From: Streptomyces mirabilis
GTDB lineage: Bacteria > Actinomycetota > Actinomycetes > Streptomycetales > Streptomycetaceae
Length of the DNA stretch: 64,000 bases
NCBI RefSeq assembly: GCF_039503195.1
Contig: NZ_JBCJKP010000001.1
Coordinates: 9,672,001-9,736,000 of the forward strand
Direction of reading: 5' to 3'
Of this stretch, positions 1 through 7,859 are shown one piece after another. Each line of letters opens with the position of its first letter. The first letter of the stretch is position 1. The notes under the pieces are model-generated. The model was not told the DNA's origin, made no database searches, and saw nothing but the letters and a program-made list of their open reading frames with translations. A program made the translations under genes and the position numbers.

Positions 1-975
1 AGACTGCTGGTAGACATCGCGGCTCAAGGGGCCCAGTTCCTGATTCGCGCCACCAGCGTCCGACGCCCGCCGGTGCTGGCACTGCTGCCCGACGGCTCCT
101 ACCTGACCCGGATCGGTGACCTCTCGTTGCGAGTGATCGAGGCCGAGGTCCGCTCCTGTACCGCCGACCGCGGCGTGTTCGGCGGGACCTACCGCCTGCT
201 GACCACACTCACCGACCACTCCAGCGACCCCGCCGACCACCTGGTGCATCTTTACCACGAGCGTTGGGAGATCGAGATCGCATACCTGGCGCTCCGTCAC
301 ACCCTGCTCCGGGGGCGAGTCCTGCGTTCGAAGGACCCGGTGGGGCTGACGCAGGAGATGTGGGCACTGCTCACTCTCTATCAAGCCCTGCGCTCTGTCA
401 TGGTTACCGCGGTGGAGACAGCATCCGGCTGCGATCCCGACCGAGCCGCTTTCACCGTCGCTTTGGAAGCCGCCCGCGACACGGTCATCAGCTCAGCCGG
501 AACCACTCCCGCCGCTGAGCCGATCATCGGTTGCGACCTGGTGGGACGCATCGGGGCCCGCGTCCTCCAGACGCTGCTTCCCGGCCGTCGGATGCGGCTG
601 TCCACCCGCATCGTGAAATGCGGAACCTCCCGCTACAACAACTGGAATCGCGATGGTCGATCTCGCGGCAGCACGTCGATCACGACCATCGAGATCAGTG
701 TTCGTCCACCGAGCCTCACTGGCACGCGCGCCCGACACCGGACCGACTCCGGCCGCTGGGACAGGGTCTGCCAGATCTTGGCGATGAACTCCAACGAGTC
801 CATGCACGCCCGTGAGATCGCACAACGCCTCGGCCTCACCGTTACGGGACGCATCCTCAGCGGCTTCAACGCGCAACTCTGCTACTGGGCCCGAAACGGA
901 CGGCTCATTCGTACGGCGCCGAGCACCTACAAGATCACATTCCCTGATGGCTTGACACCGCCAACTCGCCCTTAA
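1..975 (+). CDS. IS4-family transposase, C-terminal part (5' end outside window)
   Basis: The frame is open from base 1, so the start lies upstream of the window. The IS4 signature Y-x2-R-x3-E-x6-K is visible as YHERWEIEIAYLALR at about residues 85-99 of the open frame, with Arg replacing the last Lys; the Glu is the third acid of the DDE triad. The tail after residue 200 carries a helix-turn-helix-like stretch (HAREIAQRLGL) seen at the end of actinobacterial members. These enzymes cut and paste their own element. Whether the copy is functional cannot be judged because the first catalytic acids are outside the window. Confidence 0.85.
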   Translation, partial: RLLVDIAAQGAQFLIRATSVRRPPVLALLPDGSYLTRIGDLSLRVIEAEVRSCTADRGVFGGTYRLLTTLTDHSSDPADHLVHLYHERWEIEIAYLALRHTLLRGRVLRSKDPVGLTQEMWALLTLYQALRSVMVTAVETASGCDPDRAAFTVALEAARDTVISSAGTTPAAEPIIGCDLVGRIGARVLQTLLPGRRMRLSTRIVKCGTSRYNNWNRDGRSRGSTSITTIEISVRPPSLTGTRARHRTDSGRWDRVCQILAMNSNESMHAREIAQRLGLTVTGRILSGFNAQLCYWARNGRLIRTAPSTYKITFPDGLTPPTRP

Positions 976-1603
976 CTACGTGGCATTGGATGCTGGACGC
1001 GATCCGCCACCTGGTGGGCAAATGGCACCAGGTGGCGGGCGGGGCCGGCCGATTTCCCGCCCTGGGCGTGTCTACGTGTTCTTCCGCCGCTGACGTGACC
1101 ACGGCCCGGTGAGGGAGTTCCACGTGCGGCCGGGTGGTCACCGCCTCCTTCGCCCGCTGCCATCCTCGAGCCGCTCGACCCGGATGACGGACACCCCGTC
1201 GAGGTCCAGCAGCAACGTCATATCGTTGACCAAGCCCGCGGCTCCTCGGTGATCCTTCTGCGTAGAGAACAGAAATAATCAACCAGGACCACGGGCGTCC
1301 TGCATCCAGGGTCCAACCAACCCACGAAGCACGGACCGTGACGACTGGTCAGTGTAAGAGCCGACCCGCACCGCTCAAATTCGAATACCCCGGAAACGTA
1401 CGCGGGGCAACGGCGCGTGTACGGCGGTGGACGATGTCGGAAAGCCGGATGCGGGAGAACCGCCTGCCCGGTTTGAAGCGGCGGGGACTGAAAACGGAGC
1501 ACCAGCCACCGCGCCAGTCCCCAACCCTACGAACAACGTCCGTTCATCGCCCAGATGTGCCCTCTGAAGCCGCCCTGTGCTCCCACGTGGGCACGCACAA
1601 AGA
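976..1603. other. non-coding stretch, no gene supported
   Basis: No reading frame here looks like a protein. A short minus-strand stretch near 1140-1220 reads LLLDLDGVSVIRVERLED, which has the feel of a transposase amino terminus, but it breaks immediately. The region probably holds the end of the IS4 element and decayed DNA. Confidence 0.4.
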
Positions 1604-1632
1604 AACCCCGCCAGGAATTACCTGGCGGGGTT
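1604..1632 (-). terminator. intrinsic-type terminator behind the 1655-2320 gene
   Basis: A perfect 12-bp stem (AACCCCGCCAGG and its complement) closes a 5-nt AATTA loop. On the minus strand it lies 22 bases past the stop codon of the gene ending at 1655 and is followed by TTTCTTTG. This looks like a real transcription terminator for the toxin/immunity-like pair. Confidence 0.8.
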
Positions 1633-1654
1633 CGACCTCATCGATCTGTCGAGA

Positions 1655-2320
1655 TCACTCTTCGTTCAAGGCAGCTCGCAGGTAGGCGATCAGATCACCG
1701 GCCGGCACCTCGACCCAGCTGGCCCCTGGCAGCCCTACGCGCATGACCTCATAGAGTTCCCCGTTCACCTCGTCCACCAGAACCTGACGGCTCCTTCCGT
1801 CCATCGCATCCACGCACAGGCGCACGGCACCGTGCGAGATGGTCGGGAACATGTCCCGCAGTACCTCATCCGCACGGAGGCGGCGCAGGAGGTTCCATCG
1901 GCGCCGGTTGAAGTCGGACGACAGGAGTTCAGCCCACTGAGAAGAGGTGGGCTCTCCGCGTTCGAGCGCCCCGACGAATTCGTCGAGCTCCATGAACTCG
2001 AATCTCTCCTCCAGCTCGTCGAGCGGTATGCCTTCCCGCCATGCGGCGACCGCTTCCACAAGCAATCCAAGATCCTCCGTGGAGCCGATCTCCCAGTCGA
2101 ACCCGGGAATGCCGACACTCAACCGAAAAAGGCGTTCCTCGGTCGCAGGATCGACCGACAGGAAACCCCTCGTCGTTTGGATGCTGACGACGTCGACGGC
2201 CCACGGTCCCAGCCCGGTGTCGCACCCGCGCAGCTGTGCTGCCTCTCGCATGGCTGGCCCAAGGCCACCCGAAGCAGTCACGTCCGGGTACAGGTCTTTC
2301 CGGTGGGCGTCCATATTCAT
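1655..2320 (-). CDS. DUF6193-like protein, possible immunity protein
   Basis: The product is 221 residues, acidic, with no signal peptide or membrane segment, so it is probably cytosolic. The segment from about residue 125 (SSQWAELLSS, then LRADEVLRDMFPTISHGAVR) resembles the C-terminal half of DUF6193 proteins, a family often found beside toxins. The ATG overlaps the stop of the upstream gene in an ATGA tetranucleotide, so the two are translationally coupled, and a strong terminator follows. A toxin-then-immunity order fits this layout. The family assignment is from memory; the immunity role is inference from context. Confidence 0.6.
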   Translation of the reverse strand: MNMDAHRKDLYPDVTASGGLGPAMREAAQLRGCDTGLGPWAVDVVSIQTTRGFLSVDPATEERLFRLSVGIPGFDWEIGSTEDLGLLVEAVAAWREGIPLDELEERFEFMELDEFVGALERGEPTSSQWAELLSSDFNRRRWNLLRRLRADEVLRDMFPTISHGAVRLCVDAMDGRSRQVLVDEVNGELYEVMRVGLPGASWVEVPAGDLIAYLRAALNEE

Positions 2321-2703
2321 CGGATTCCTTGACCGTGGTGGCAGTACCCGAATTTGCCCCCGTCTACGGGCTTAAGTTTCCCCAACTGTGACAGATCCGG
2401 CATATCCATCGGCTTGAACTGCATGGTGCCATCGGGACGCGGATAAGAGAACTTTACCGAACTCCACGCGCGTTGACCATTGGCGACGGCTCTCGCGATC
2501 AAGGACATCTCGTAGTCTGTGGAATGGCCGGCTTCACCAGCCGGCAGGCCGCGCTTGGCAGCGTCCATGAAGTCTCCGAATCGTTCCAGTCCCGTCATCT
2601 TGACGTGCAGCTCCACGTTCGGGTCGGCGATGGCCTTCCTCGCCGGCGGAACGAAATCCTGCGCGCGCGGGGCGAAGTCGACGAGCACGTTCATCAAGGT
2701 CAC
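2317..2703 (-). CDS. C-terminal remnant of a possible polymorphic toxin
   Basis: The frame encodes up to 128 residues starting at a GTG at 2703 or an ATG three codons later; neither has a clear ribosome site. It reads like the end of a larger protein, with no signal or membrane segment. The terminal stretch GGKFGYCHHGQGIR carries a Cys-His-His group that could be a metal or catalytic site, as in tail domains of secreted toxins. It overlaps the next gene by ATGA. The upstream end abuts a recombinase relic, suggesting that rearrangement removed the rest of the protein. I do not recognise the exact family. Confidence 0.5.
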   Translation of the reverse strand: MTLMNVLVDFAPRAQDFVPPARKAIADPNVELHVKMTGLERFGDFMDAAKRGLPAGEAGHSTDYEMSLIARAVANGQRAWSSVKFSYPRPDGTMQFKPMDMPDLSQLGKLKPVDGGKFGYCHHGQGIR

Positions 2704-3172
2704 GACGGTGACTCTGGCATCTTCTCGTGCTGGCCCACGCCTGGATGGTGTTCGAGGAGCTTGTCGAGGGCGGTCTGCCCGTCGTCGACGGCGGCGCGTT
2801 CATCATCGGTGAGCGGGATATTGGCCAGCATCTCCTGCAGGTTGTCTTTCGCCTCCAGCAGCTGGCCCTTGCTGGATTCCATCGGGGTGTAGAAGTCGCA
2901 GCGTGCGCAGGCCATGCCGTGCTGGCACCGCTCGAAGAGGGTGGAGGTGCACCAGCCGTGGCCGAGGTCGTAGTACTGCCAGGGTTCGCCGCCGGCGGCG
3001 GCGCCGGAGGTGACCGCGTCGCGGTCGACGACGACTTCGATGGTGCGTACGTTCCTCGCGAAGTAGCCGGCGTCGTGGTCAGCGCTGGCTCGGGTGTTCG
3101 GGGTGAGCTTCGCGTAGTGCATGGTCGCCTCGGGAGTTCGGTGGCTCAGCCATTCCTGCGGCTCAAAGAGAA
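2700..3172 (-). pseudogene. tyrosine recombinase (integrase), C-terminal fragment
   Basis: The fragment encodes the last box of a tyrosine recombinase: LSHRTPEATMHYAKL contains the conserved His and the nucleophilic Tyr. It is followed by the Cys-rich tail typical of Streptomyces integrases (GHGWCTSTLFERCQHGMACARC cysteine pattern, then PLTDDERAAVDDGQ). Upstream, the frame runs into the end of an IS5-type transposase at about 3173, so the catalytic core with the Arg residues is lost. A second, diverged copy of the same tail lies at 34236-34610. It cannot be active. Confidence 0.75.
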
Positions 3173-3222
3173 GATGGGTGATCACCTCGCGGCGGCGCGG
3201 TCGGAGACCAGGCCGGCCACTC
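3173..3222 (-). mobile_element. 3' end remnant of an IS5-type element
   Basis: Read on the minus strand this gives VAGLVSDRAAAR and a stop, followed by GATCACCCATC. That matches, in inverted orientation, the native transposase end and outer sequence at 4620-4664. It is the last 50 bp of a second copy of the same element, inserted into the recombinase gene and then mostly deleted. Confidence 0.7.
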
Positions 3223-3225
3223 CCG

Positions 3226-3324
3226 AAGAACACCGAAGGCATCCGGTGCAAGCTGAAACGCCTGGTCACACGGGGCACCCTCACCGAATCCGAACCCGGC
3301 CTGTTCACTCAGCCCCGCACCTGA
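3226..3324 (+). pseudogene. C-terminal fragment of a transposase-like protein
   Basis: The reading frame ends in KLKRLVTRGTLTESEPGLFTQ, a winged-helix-like tail I associate with transposases or their helper proteins in Streptomyces. Nothing of the rest of the protein is present, because the IS5 end at 3222 cuts into it. The exact family is not determined. Confidence 0.4.
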
Positions 3325-3422
3325 CCACCAACCCACCCCGCCGACCAGGGCCCCTTACCCAACCCCAAGACCGAAGCGGGCATTACGTCACGTACGGCAC
3401 TCTCAGAGGCGACCGAACTGGA

Positions 3423-3647
3423 TCAATGCTGTTGCCGCATTGCTTCCTCGACCCTTGCCCTGGTCCGCCTTATCGCCCATGGGCCGGCTATCAGGACCGC
3501 AAGAGCAACCACACCCGAACTGACCAAGGTTTCGATCCACGGTGTTCCGCTCTGCCTCCACACCACGATCGTCGACGCAGTAGCCACAGCGTCGACCCCG
3601 AGCAGGACTGCCCATAGGCGGCCCGTAGACATCGATCTATCAGACAT
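3423..3647 (-). CDS. small two-helix membrane protein
   Basis: Starting at the ATG at 3647 (AAGG lies about nine bases upstream) the product is 74 residues. Two hydrophobic segments are visible, roughly residues 10-28 (LWAVLLGVDAVATASTIVVW) and 40-56 (VVALAVLIAGPWAI), followed by a charged Arg-rich tail (RRTRARVEEAMRQ). It probably sits in the cytoplasmic membrane with both ends inside. I do not recognise a family. It lies between two inverted IS5-type ends and could have moved with them. An ATG five codons further in is the alternative start. Confidence 0.5.
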   Translation of the reverse strand: MSDRSMSTGRLWAVLLGVDAVATASTIVVWRQSGTPWIETLVSSGVVALAVLIAGPWAIRRTRARVEEAMRQQH

Positions 3648-3666
3648 AGGCCGTACCTTACGACGT

Positions 3667-4664
3667 GGTGCGTGATCATGATCGAGGCACTGCCGAGGCA
3701 TGAAGTAGGCCGTGCGGCTTGGGTGTTGTTGTGATGCAATACCTGGGCTGCACGGCCTTGTCCAAGCGTATCTTCACCGGCCGCCAGCCGCGGCGGCTCG
3801 GCAAACTCGTCGTCGAGGTCGCCGGCGCCTGGATGGCAGCTGAGGAGTCCCGGCTGCGAGAACGTCGAGGTCACGAGCGTATGCGCGCGCCCGGGGCGGG
3901 CCCGGACCACGAGCTGGTGTTCGTCGACCGCGTCGTCGTCACCCTGGTGGCGCTGCGCTTCCAACTCCCGCACGCGGCCCTGGCGGAGCTCTGTCGGGTA
4001 GACCGCTCCACGGTCACCCGCGCGATCCGCGAGATCCGTCCGCTGCCGGCTGCCCGCGACTTCGCCGTCCCCGGCCACCCCGACCTGCGACTTCGTACCC
4101 TGGCGGACGTCTTCGCCTATGCCGCGGCCGAGGGCGTCGAGCTGCGCATTGACGGCACCGAGGTCCAGGTCCGCCGCCCGTGCGCGAACAAGCCGGGCCG
4201 TCGCGCGTACGTCTCGGGCAAGAAGAAGATGAACACCAAGAAGGCGACCGTCGTCACCGACGGCGAGGGACGCACGCTGTGGGCCGGGGCGTTCCGCCCC
4301 GGCCGCATGCACGACCAGACGGCGCTGCGGACCGAGGGCACCGCCGACCTGTTCGAGCGGTTTCCCGAGGTTGAGGCCAAGGTCGACGCCGGGTACCGGG
4401 GCCTGGCCAAGGAGTTCCCCAACCAGGTCCAGGCCCCGCCGCTCAAGCCGAAGAAGGACGCGACACCGGCGGAGGTCGCCACCTGGGACGCGGAGCGTCA
4501 CCAGCAATCCTCGGAACGGATCTGCGTAGAACACGCCCACGCCGAGCACAAACAGTGGCGAACCCTCCAGCGGTTTCTCGGACGACGCGAATACTTCGAG
4601 GAGACCTACACGGCCGTAAGTCGGCCTAGTCTCCGACCGCGCCGCCGAAAGGTGATCACCCATC
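3667..4664 (+). mobile_element. IS5-type insertion sequence, about 1 kb
   Basis: The element spans the transposase gene and ends in sequences sharing an inverted GTGATCA core: 3672-3678 on the left and its complement at 4653-4659 on the right. Outer boundaries are approximate. No clear target duplication was identified, so insertion may be old or followed by rearrangement. Confidence 0.55.
3734..4655 (+). pseudogene. IS5-type (DDE_Tnp_4 class) transposase with a late frameshift
   Basis: An amino-terminal helix-turn-helix (about residues 70-100, ALAELCRVDRSTVTRAIREI) precedes a DDE domain with IDGTEVQVRRP (first Asp), AGAFRPGRMHDQTAL and VDAGYRGL (second Asp), and ERICVEHAHAEHKQW (third acid). 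One extra base near 4617 shifts the frame: the native tail AGLVSDRAAER then a stop at 4653-4655 is readable in the next frame. Uncorrected, translation continues to 4801. The frameshift falls after the catalytic residues, so residual activity is conceivable but unlikely. The ATG at 3734 is preferred over the TTG at 3719. Confidence 0.8.
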
Positions 4665-4920
4665 AGCCGAACCGCCAGGCCGGCACCCCCAGCCCTCAAT
4701 CGCGCACCACGTCGTTAGTCGGTCCGGATGGTCGCAGAACGGGCCCCACCGGACAGCCGCTTCCCATCCCCGAGGAGCCACAGGTTCCTCGCGAGGAGTG
4801 ACGGCTACGGGCAGCGGGACCCGATGTGCTCCGGCCTCGCCGTTCCCCGAGGGTGACGCCGAAGCCGAAACGGATGGCGGCATGCGTGATGCGCTCGGTG
4901 CGCAACCGTAATACTCCCTT

Positions 4921-5013
4921 CCGGACCCGGACCCGGACCCGGACCCGGACCCGGACCCGGACCCGGACCCGGACCCGGACCCGGACCCGGACCCGGACCC
5001 GGACCCGGACCCG
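4921..5013. repeat. hexanucleotide tandem repeat (CCGGAC)n, about 15.5 copies
   Basis: An uninterrupted run of the six-base unit CCGGAC covers about 93 bp. It encodes nothing sensible: the Arg-Thr, Gly-Ser and Gly-Pro frames it opens are artefacts. It lies about 230 bp upstream of the cold-shock gene. Copy number is likely to vary between isolates. Confidence 0.95.
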
Positions 5014-5044
5014 CCCGGGTGTCGCCGGACCCTTCCCCGTCCAA

Positions 5045-5060
5045 CCGGGAACGTTCCCGG
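5045..5060. promoter_or_regulatory. 16-bp perfect palindrome upstream of the cold-shock gene
   Basis: CCGGGAACGTTCCCGG is a perfect palindrome about 180 bp before the cold-shock start, between it and the hexanucleotide repeat. It could be an operator for a dimeric regulator or the upstream part of a structured leader. No regulator gene adjoins it. Confidence 0.4.
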
Positions 5061-5242
5061 CGCTCCGGACGTTGTAGCGAGTGGTTGTAGTTGAAGTTTG
5101 CGAACGTGGAAGCGCCCGCGGAGTTCTGGCAGCGGGTGCTTCGCCGTTCTCGGGGGTTTTCTTCGACGGCTGGCGGCTGGCAGCCCGGGATCGTGCGAGT
5201 GCGCGTTCTCCGCACTTCTCGCCACCTCGAAGGAGACGTCAC

Positions 5243-5446
5243 GTGGCTCAAGGAACCGTGAAGTGGTTCAATCCGGACAAAGGTTTCGGCTTCATCGCCC
5301 CCGATGAGGGCGGCGCCGACATCTTCGGCCGCCACTCAGTGATCGACACGGGGGGTTTCTGCTCCCTGGAGGAGAACCAGCGGGTGCAGTTCACCGCCAG
5401 CCAGGGCCCCAAGGGCGTGCAGGCCGACCAGGTCCGCGCGCTCTGA
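5243..5446 (+). CDS. cold-shock domain protein (CspA family)
   Basis: The 67-residue product is a single cold-shock domain, a small beta-barrel that binds single-stranded RNA or DNA and melts RNA structure in the cytosol. It opens AQGTVKWFNPDKGFGFI, containing the RNP1 motif KGFGFI. RNP2, usually VFVHF or close to it, is here IFGRH, so an aromatic/His nucleic-acid-binding face is altered. The GTG start follows an AAGGAG site, preferred over upstream in-frame starts that would prepend unrelated sequence. A leader of over 150 bases precedes it, as in cold-induced genes. A desaturase gene follows 124 bp downstream on the same strand. Confidence 0.93.
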   Translation: MAQGTVKWFNPDKGFGFIAPDEGGADIFGRHSVIDTGGFCSLEENQRVQFTASQGPKGVQADQVRAL

Positions 5447-5570
5447 GACACCTCAATCTGAGGCAGGCCCCGCGCCGCGGACCTGCCTCGTGCTGCTTCC
5501 GAACGGCTGCCACTTGCGGTGCCCCGCCGTTGTGTCGGACGCAGCGCCCGTGTACGCCGAAAGGAACACT

Positions 5571-6662
5571 GTGACCACTGACATCACCATCCGGGGCACC
5601 GGTCCGGCGGATCACACCGAGATGGCTAAACCCCCGCCCGGCGGCCGGGGCAGCGACTACGCCGCACTGTCCCGCGAGGTGAAACAGAGCGGGTTGCTGA
5701 AACGGAGGCCGGGCTACTACTTCGTCAAGGTCGGGGCGAACCTGTTCCTGCTGGCCGCGGGCTGGGCCGCGTTCGCCCTGATCGGACAGTCGTGGTGGCA
5801 GCTGCTGACCGCAGCCTTCCTCGCGGTGATGTTCACCCAGACCGGGTTCATCGGGCACGACGCCGGACACCACCAGATCGCTGCCTCCAAACGAGTCAAC
5901 AACGTGCTCGGCCGTGTGCACGCCGACTTGCTGATCGGCCTCAGTTACGGCTGGTGGATCAACAAGCACAACCGGCACCACTCCCACCCCAACCACGTCG
6001 ACCGCGACCCCGACATCGCCGACGGCGCGATCGCCTTCACCCAGGACCACGCCCGGGTCCGCAGCGGAGCGTACGCATGGCTGGCCCGTCACCAGGCCTG
6101 GCTGTTCTTCCCGATGCTGCTCCTGGAAGGACTCGCCCTGCACATCGCCGGAGTACGGGCGCTGCTGGACCGCACCGGTACCGCAACCTCGCGGGCGGCC
6201 AAACTGGCCGAGGCGGGACTGCTGACGGCGCATCTCGGCGGCTATCTCGCCGCCGTGTTCCTGGTCCTGTCTCCCGTCCAGGCCGTGTGCTTCCTCGTCG
6301 TGCACCAAGGGCTGTTCGGGCTGTACATGGGGTGCTCGTTCGCCCCCAACCACAAGGGCATGCCCGTCTTCGCCAAGGACGACAAGATCGACTTCCTGCG
6401 TCGGCAGGTACTGACCTCACGCAACATCCGGGGCCACCGGTTCACCGATTTCGCACTTGGCGGACTGAACTACCAGATCGAACACCACCTGTTCCCCTCC
6501 ATGCCGCGGCCCAGCCTGCGCCATGCCCAGGAACTCGTGCGCACCTTCTGCGCCCGGCACGGCATCGCCTACTACGAGACCGGACTCCTCGACTCCTACG
6601 CCCAAGTGCTGCGGCACCTCCATGCGGTCGGCGGCCCCCTGCGCCCCGAAATGGAGTACTGA
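5571..6662 (+). CDS. membrane fatty-acid desaturase
   Basis: The 363-residue protein is a membrane di-iron desaturase that introduces a double bond into acyl chains. The three histidine boxes are complete: HDAGH at residues 96-100, HNRHH at 133-137 and QIEHH at 302-306. The last, with Gln in place of the first His, is typical of front-end or acyl-lipid desaturases. Hydrophobic pairs at about 60-95 and 220-265 would form the membrane anchor. The GTG start follows GAAAGGA. With the cold-shock gene just upstream, a role in keeping membranes fluid at low temperature is a reasonable inference. Confidence 0.92.
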   Translation: MTTDITIRGTGPADHTEMAKPPPGGRGSDYAALSREVKQSGLLKRRPGYYFVKVGANLFLLAAGWAAFALIGQSWWQLLTAAFLAVMFTQTGFIGHDAGHHQIAASKRVNNVLGRVHADLLIGLSYGWWINKHNRHHSHPNHVDRDPDIADGAIAFTQDHARVRSGAYAWLARHQAWLFFPMLLLEGLALHIAGVRALLDRTGTATSRAAKLAEAGLLTAHLGGYLAAVFLVLSPVQAVCFLVVHQGLFGLYMGCSFAPNHKGMPVFAKDDKIDFLRRQVLTSRNIRGHRFTDFALGGLNYQIEHHLFPSMPRPSLRHAQELVRTFCARHGIAYYETGLLDSYAQVLRHLHAVGGPLRPEMEY

Positions 6663-7100
6663 GCACCTGCCGCCGGTGCCGGTCGACGGACATACGCTGA
6701 GCGCCGTCTCGACGGAGTGCGGCGGGCACACCCTCCAGGAGGACGTCGCCGCCCGCGTCCGCGCCGTCTTCCCCGTCCTGGGCAGCCCGGCCGGCCTCGC
6801 CGCCGAAGCGACCGTGTGCGCGCAGCTGCTGCAGACCGGCGCTCGCTGTACGGGCGCGGCCGGACGTCGCCGGACGGCAGTTGCAGGGCGTCGAAGGCGA
6901 TGTAGGGGGCGGGGCGTTGGGCGGCGAGGCGGTGGGCGCGGGTGGGGGAGGAGGCAGCTCGGGCTCGTGCGGCCTCGACGTACCCGATGTACATGACATC
7001 GGGAGGCGCCCGGGCTGCGGCCGGCGGCATGCTCTCCTTGAAAGTGACCCCGGTCGCCGTCCCATCCAAGTGTGATGTCTCGGTGGGCATGGCCCCGTCC
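6663..7100. other. gap between desaturase and DUF2182 gene
   Basis: No intact gene. The only protein-like stretch is a short minus-strand piece resembling an ATP-dependent DNA ligase (6836-6973, listed separately). The remainder is decayed or regulatory DNA. Confidence 0.5.
6836..6973 (-). pseudogene. possible ATP-dependent DNA ligase fragment
   Basis: The minus strand reads HRLAAQRPAPYIAFDALQ, then GDVRPRPYSERR. This resembles the adenylation-domain stretch YxAFDxLxLxGxDxRxxPYxxRR of actinobacterial ATP-dependent ligases. It breaks off on both sides with no catalytic Lys motif. A different ligase piece, the amino terminus, lies at 38615-38714. The match is by eye only. Confidence 0.35.
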
Positions 7101-7859
7101 TCACATCCCGGCCATGCCGCTACCGGTGAGGCCCGGAGCCAACGCCGGGACCCAGAAAACGGCGCCGGCCAGGGCGATCGAGGCGATTCCCACGGCACGG
7201 GCCACCAGGCGGCCGGCCGGAGCCAGCTTCTCAGTGGTGATCACCGCGGTCAGGACCGCCATGGCCCACAGGTTCATCACACCGAACGCCGTCAGCAACA
7301 CCATCAGCGACCAGCAGCAGCCCAGACAGAAGGCCCCGTGGTGGGCTCCGGCACGCAGATCGCGCGAGGGCCCCGGGTACGAGGCGTAGCGCAGCATGAG
7401 CCCGATCGGCGAGCGGCACCTCGCCAGGCAGCGGTCTTTGAGGGGCGTGAGTTGGTAGACGCCGTTGACCGCGAACACGGCCGCGGCCACTGCGGTTCCC
7501 GCCACGGCGGGGAGGCTCGCCGCGCGGCCCAGGCCGGCGGCCAGCCCGTACGCGGGCAGTCCGGCCGTCGCCCAGACAAGCAGGTAGGCGACCGTGAAAA
7601 CGACCATGCGCGGTGCCCGGTGCACGGTGATGGTGCGGGCGTACAGCGCAGCGACGGGCGCCGTGGCGGGCAGCATCATCGCAGCCGTCATCAGTGTCCA
7701 CATGGTCAGGAAAGGGAGCAGGCCCAGGCCCATGGTGCCCGGTATCGCCTGTATGCCGCCCCAGCGTGTCACCACCCAGACCCAGGCGGTAGCCGCCGCG
7801 ACCAGCAGCAGTCCGGCGGGATTCGCCCCGCGGCGGACGGTGACCTGCCGACCGGTCAC
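7101..7859 (-). CDS. DUF2182 integral membrane protein, predicted metal-binding
   Basis: The 252-residue protein has about six hydrophobic segments and belongs to DUF2182, predicted metal-binding membrane proteins of unknown function. Conserved-looking positions include TMWTLMTAAMMLP in the second helix and the Cys pair in AFCLGCCW, which suggests a buried metal or redox site. Its GTG start overlaps the stop of the DUF1326 gene by four bases (GTGA), so the two are co-translated. The pair recurs in actinobacteria and probably works as one unit, soluble partner plus membrane partner; substrate unknown. Confidence 0.85.
   Translation of the reverse strand: MTGRQVTVRRGANPAGLLLVAAATAWVWVVTRWGGIQAIPGTMGLGLLPFLTMWTLMTAAMMLPATAPVAALYARTITVHRAPRMVVFTVAYLLVWATAGLPAYGLAAGLGRAASLPAVAGTAVAAAVFAVNGVYQLTPLKDRCLARCRSPIGLMLRYASYPGPSRDLRAGAHHGAFCLGCCWSLMVLLTAFGVMNLWAMAVLTAVITTEKLAPAGRLVARAVGIASIALAGAVFWVPALAPGLTGSGMAGM

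Noticed and set aside
1218..1502. 94-residue minus-strand frame
   Set aside because: No recognisable domain and weak start; treated as non-coding.
4656..5225. Gly-Ser, Gly-Pro and Arg-Thr repeat proteins over 4900-5020
   Set aside because: They are frames of the CCGGAC microsatellite and have no domain or ribosome site.
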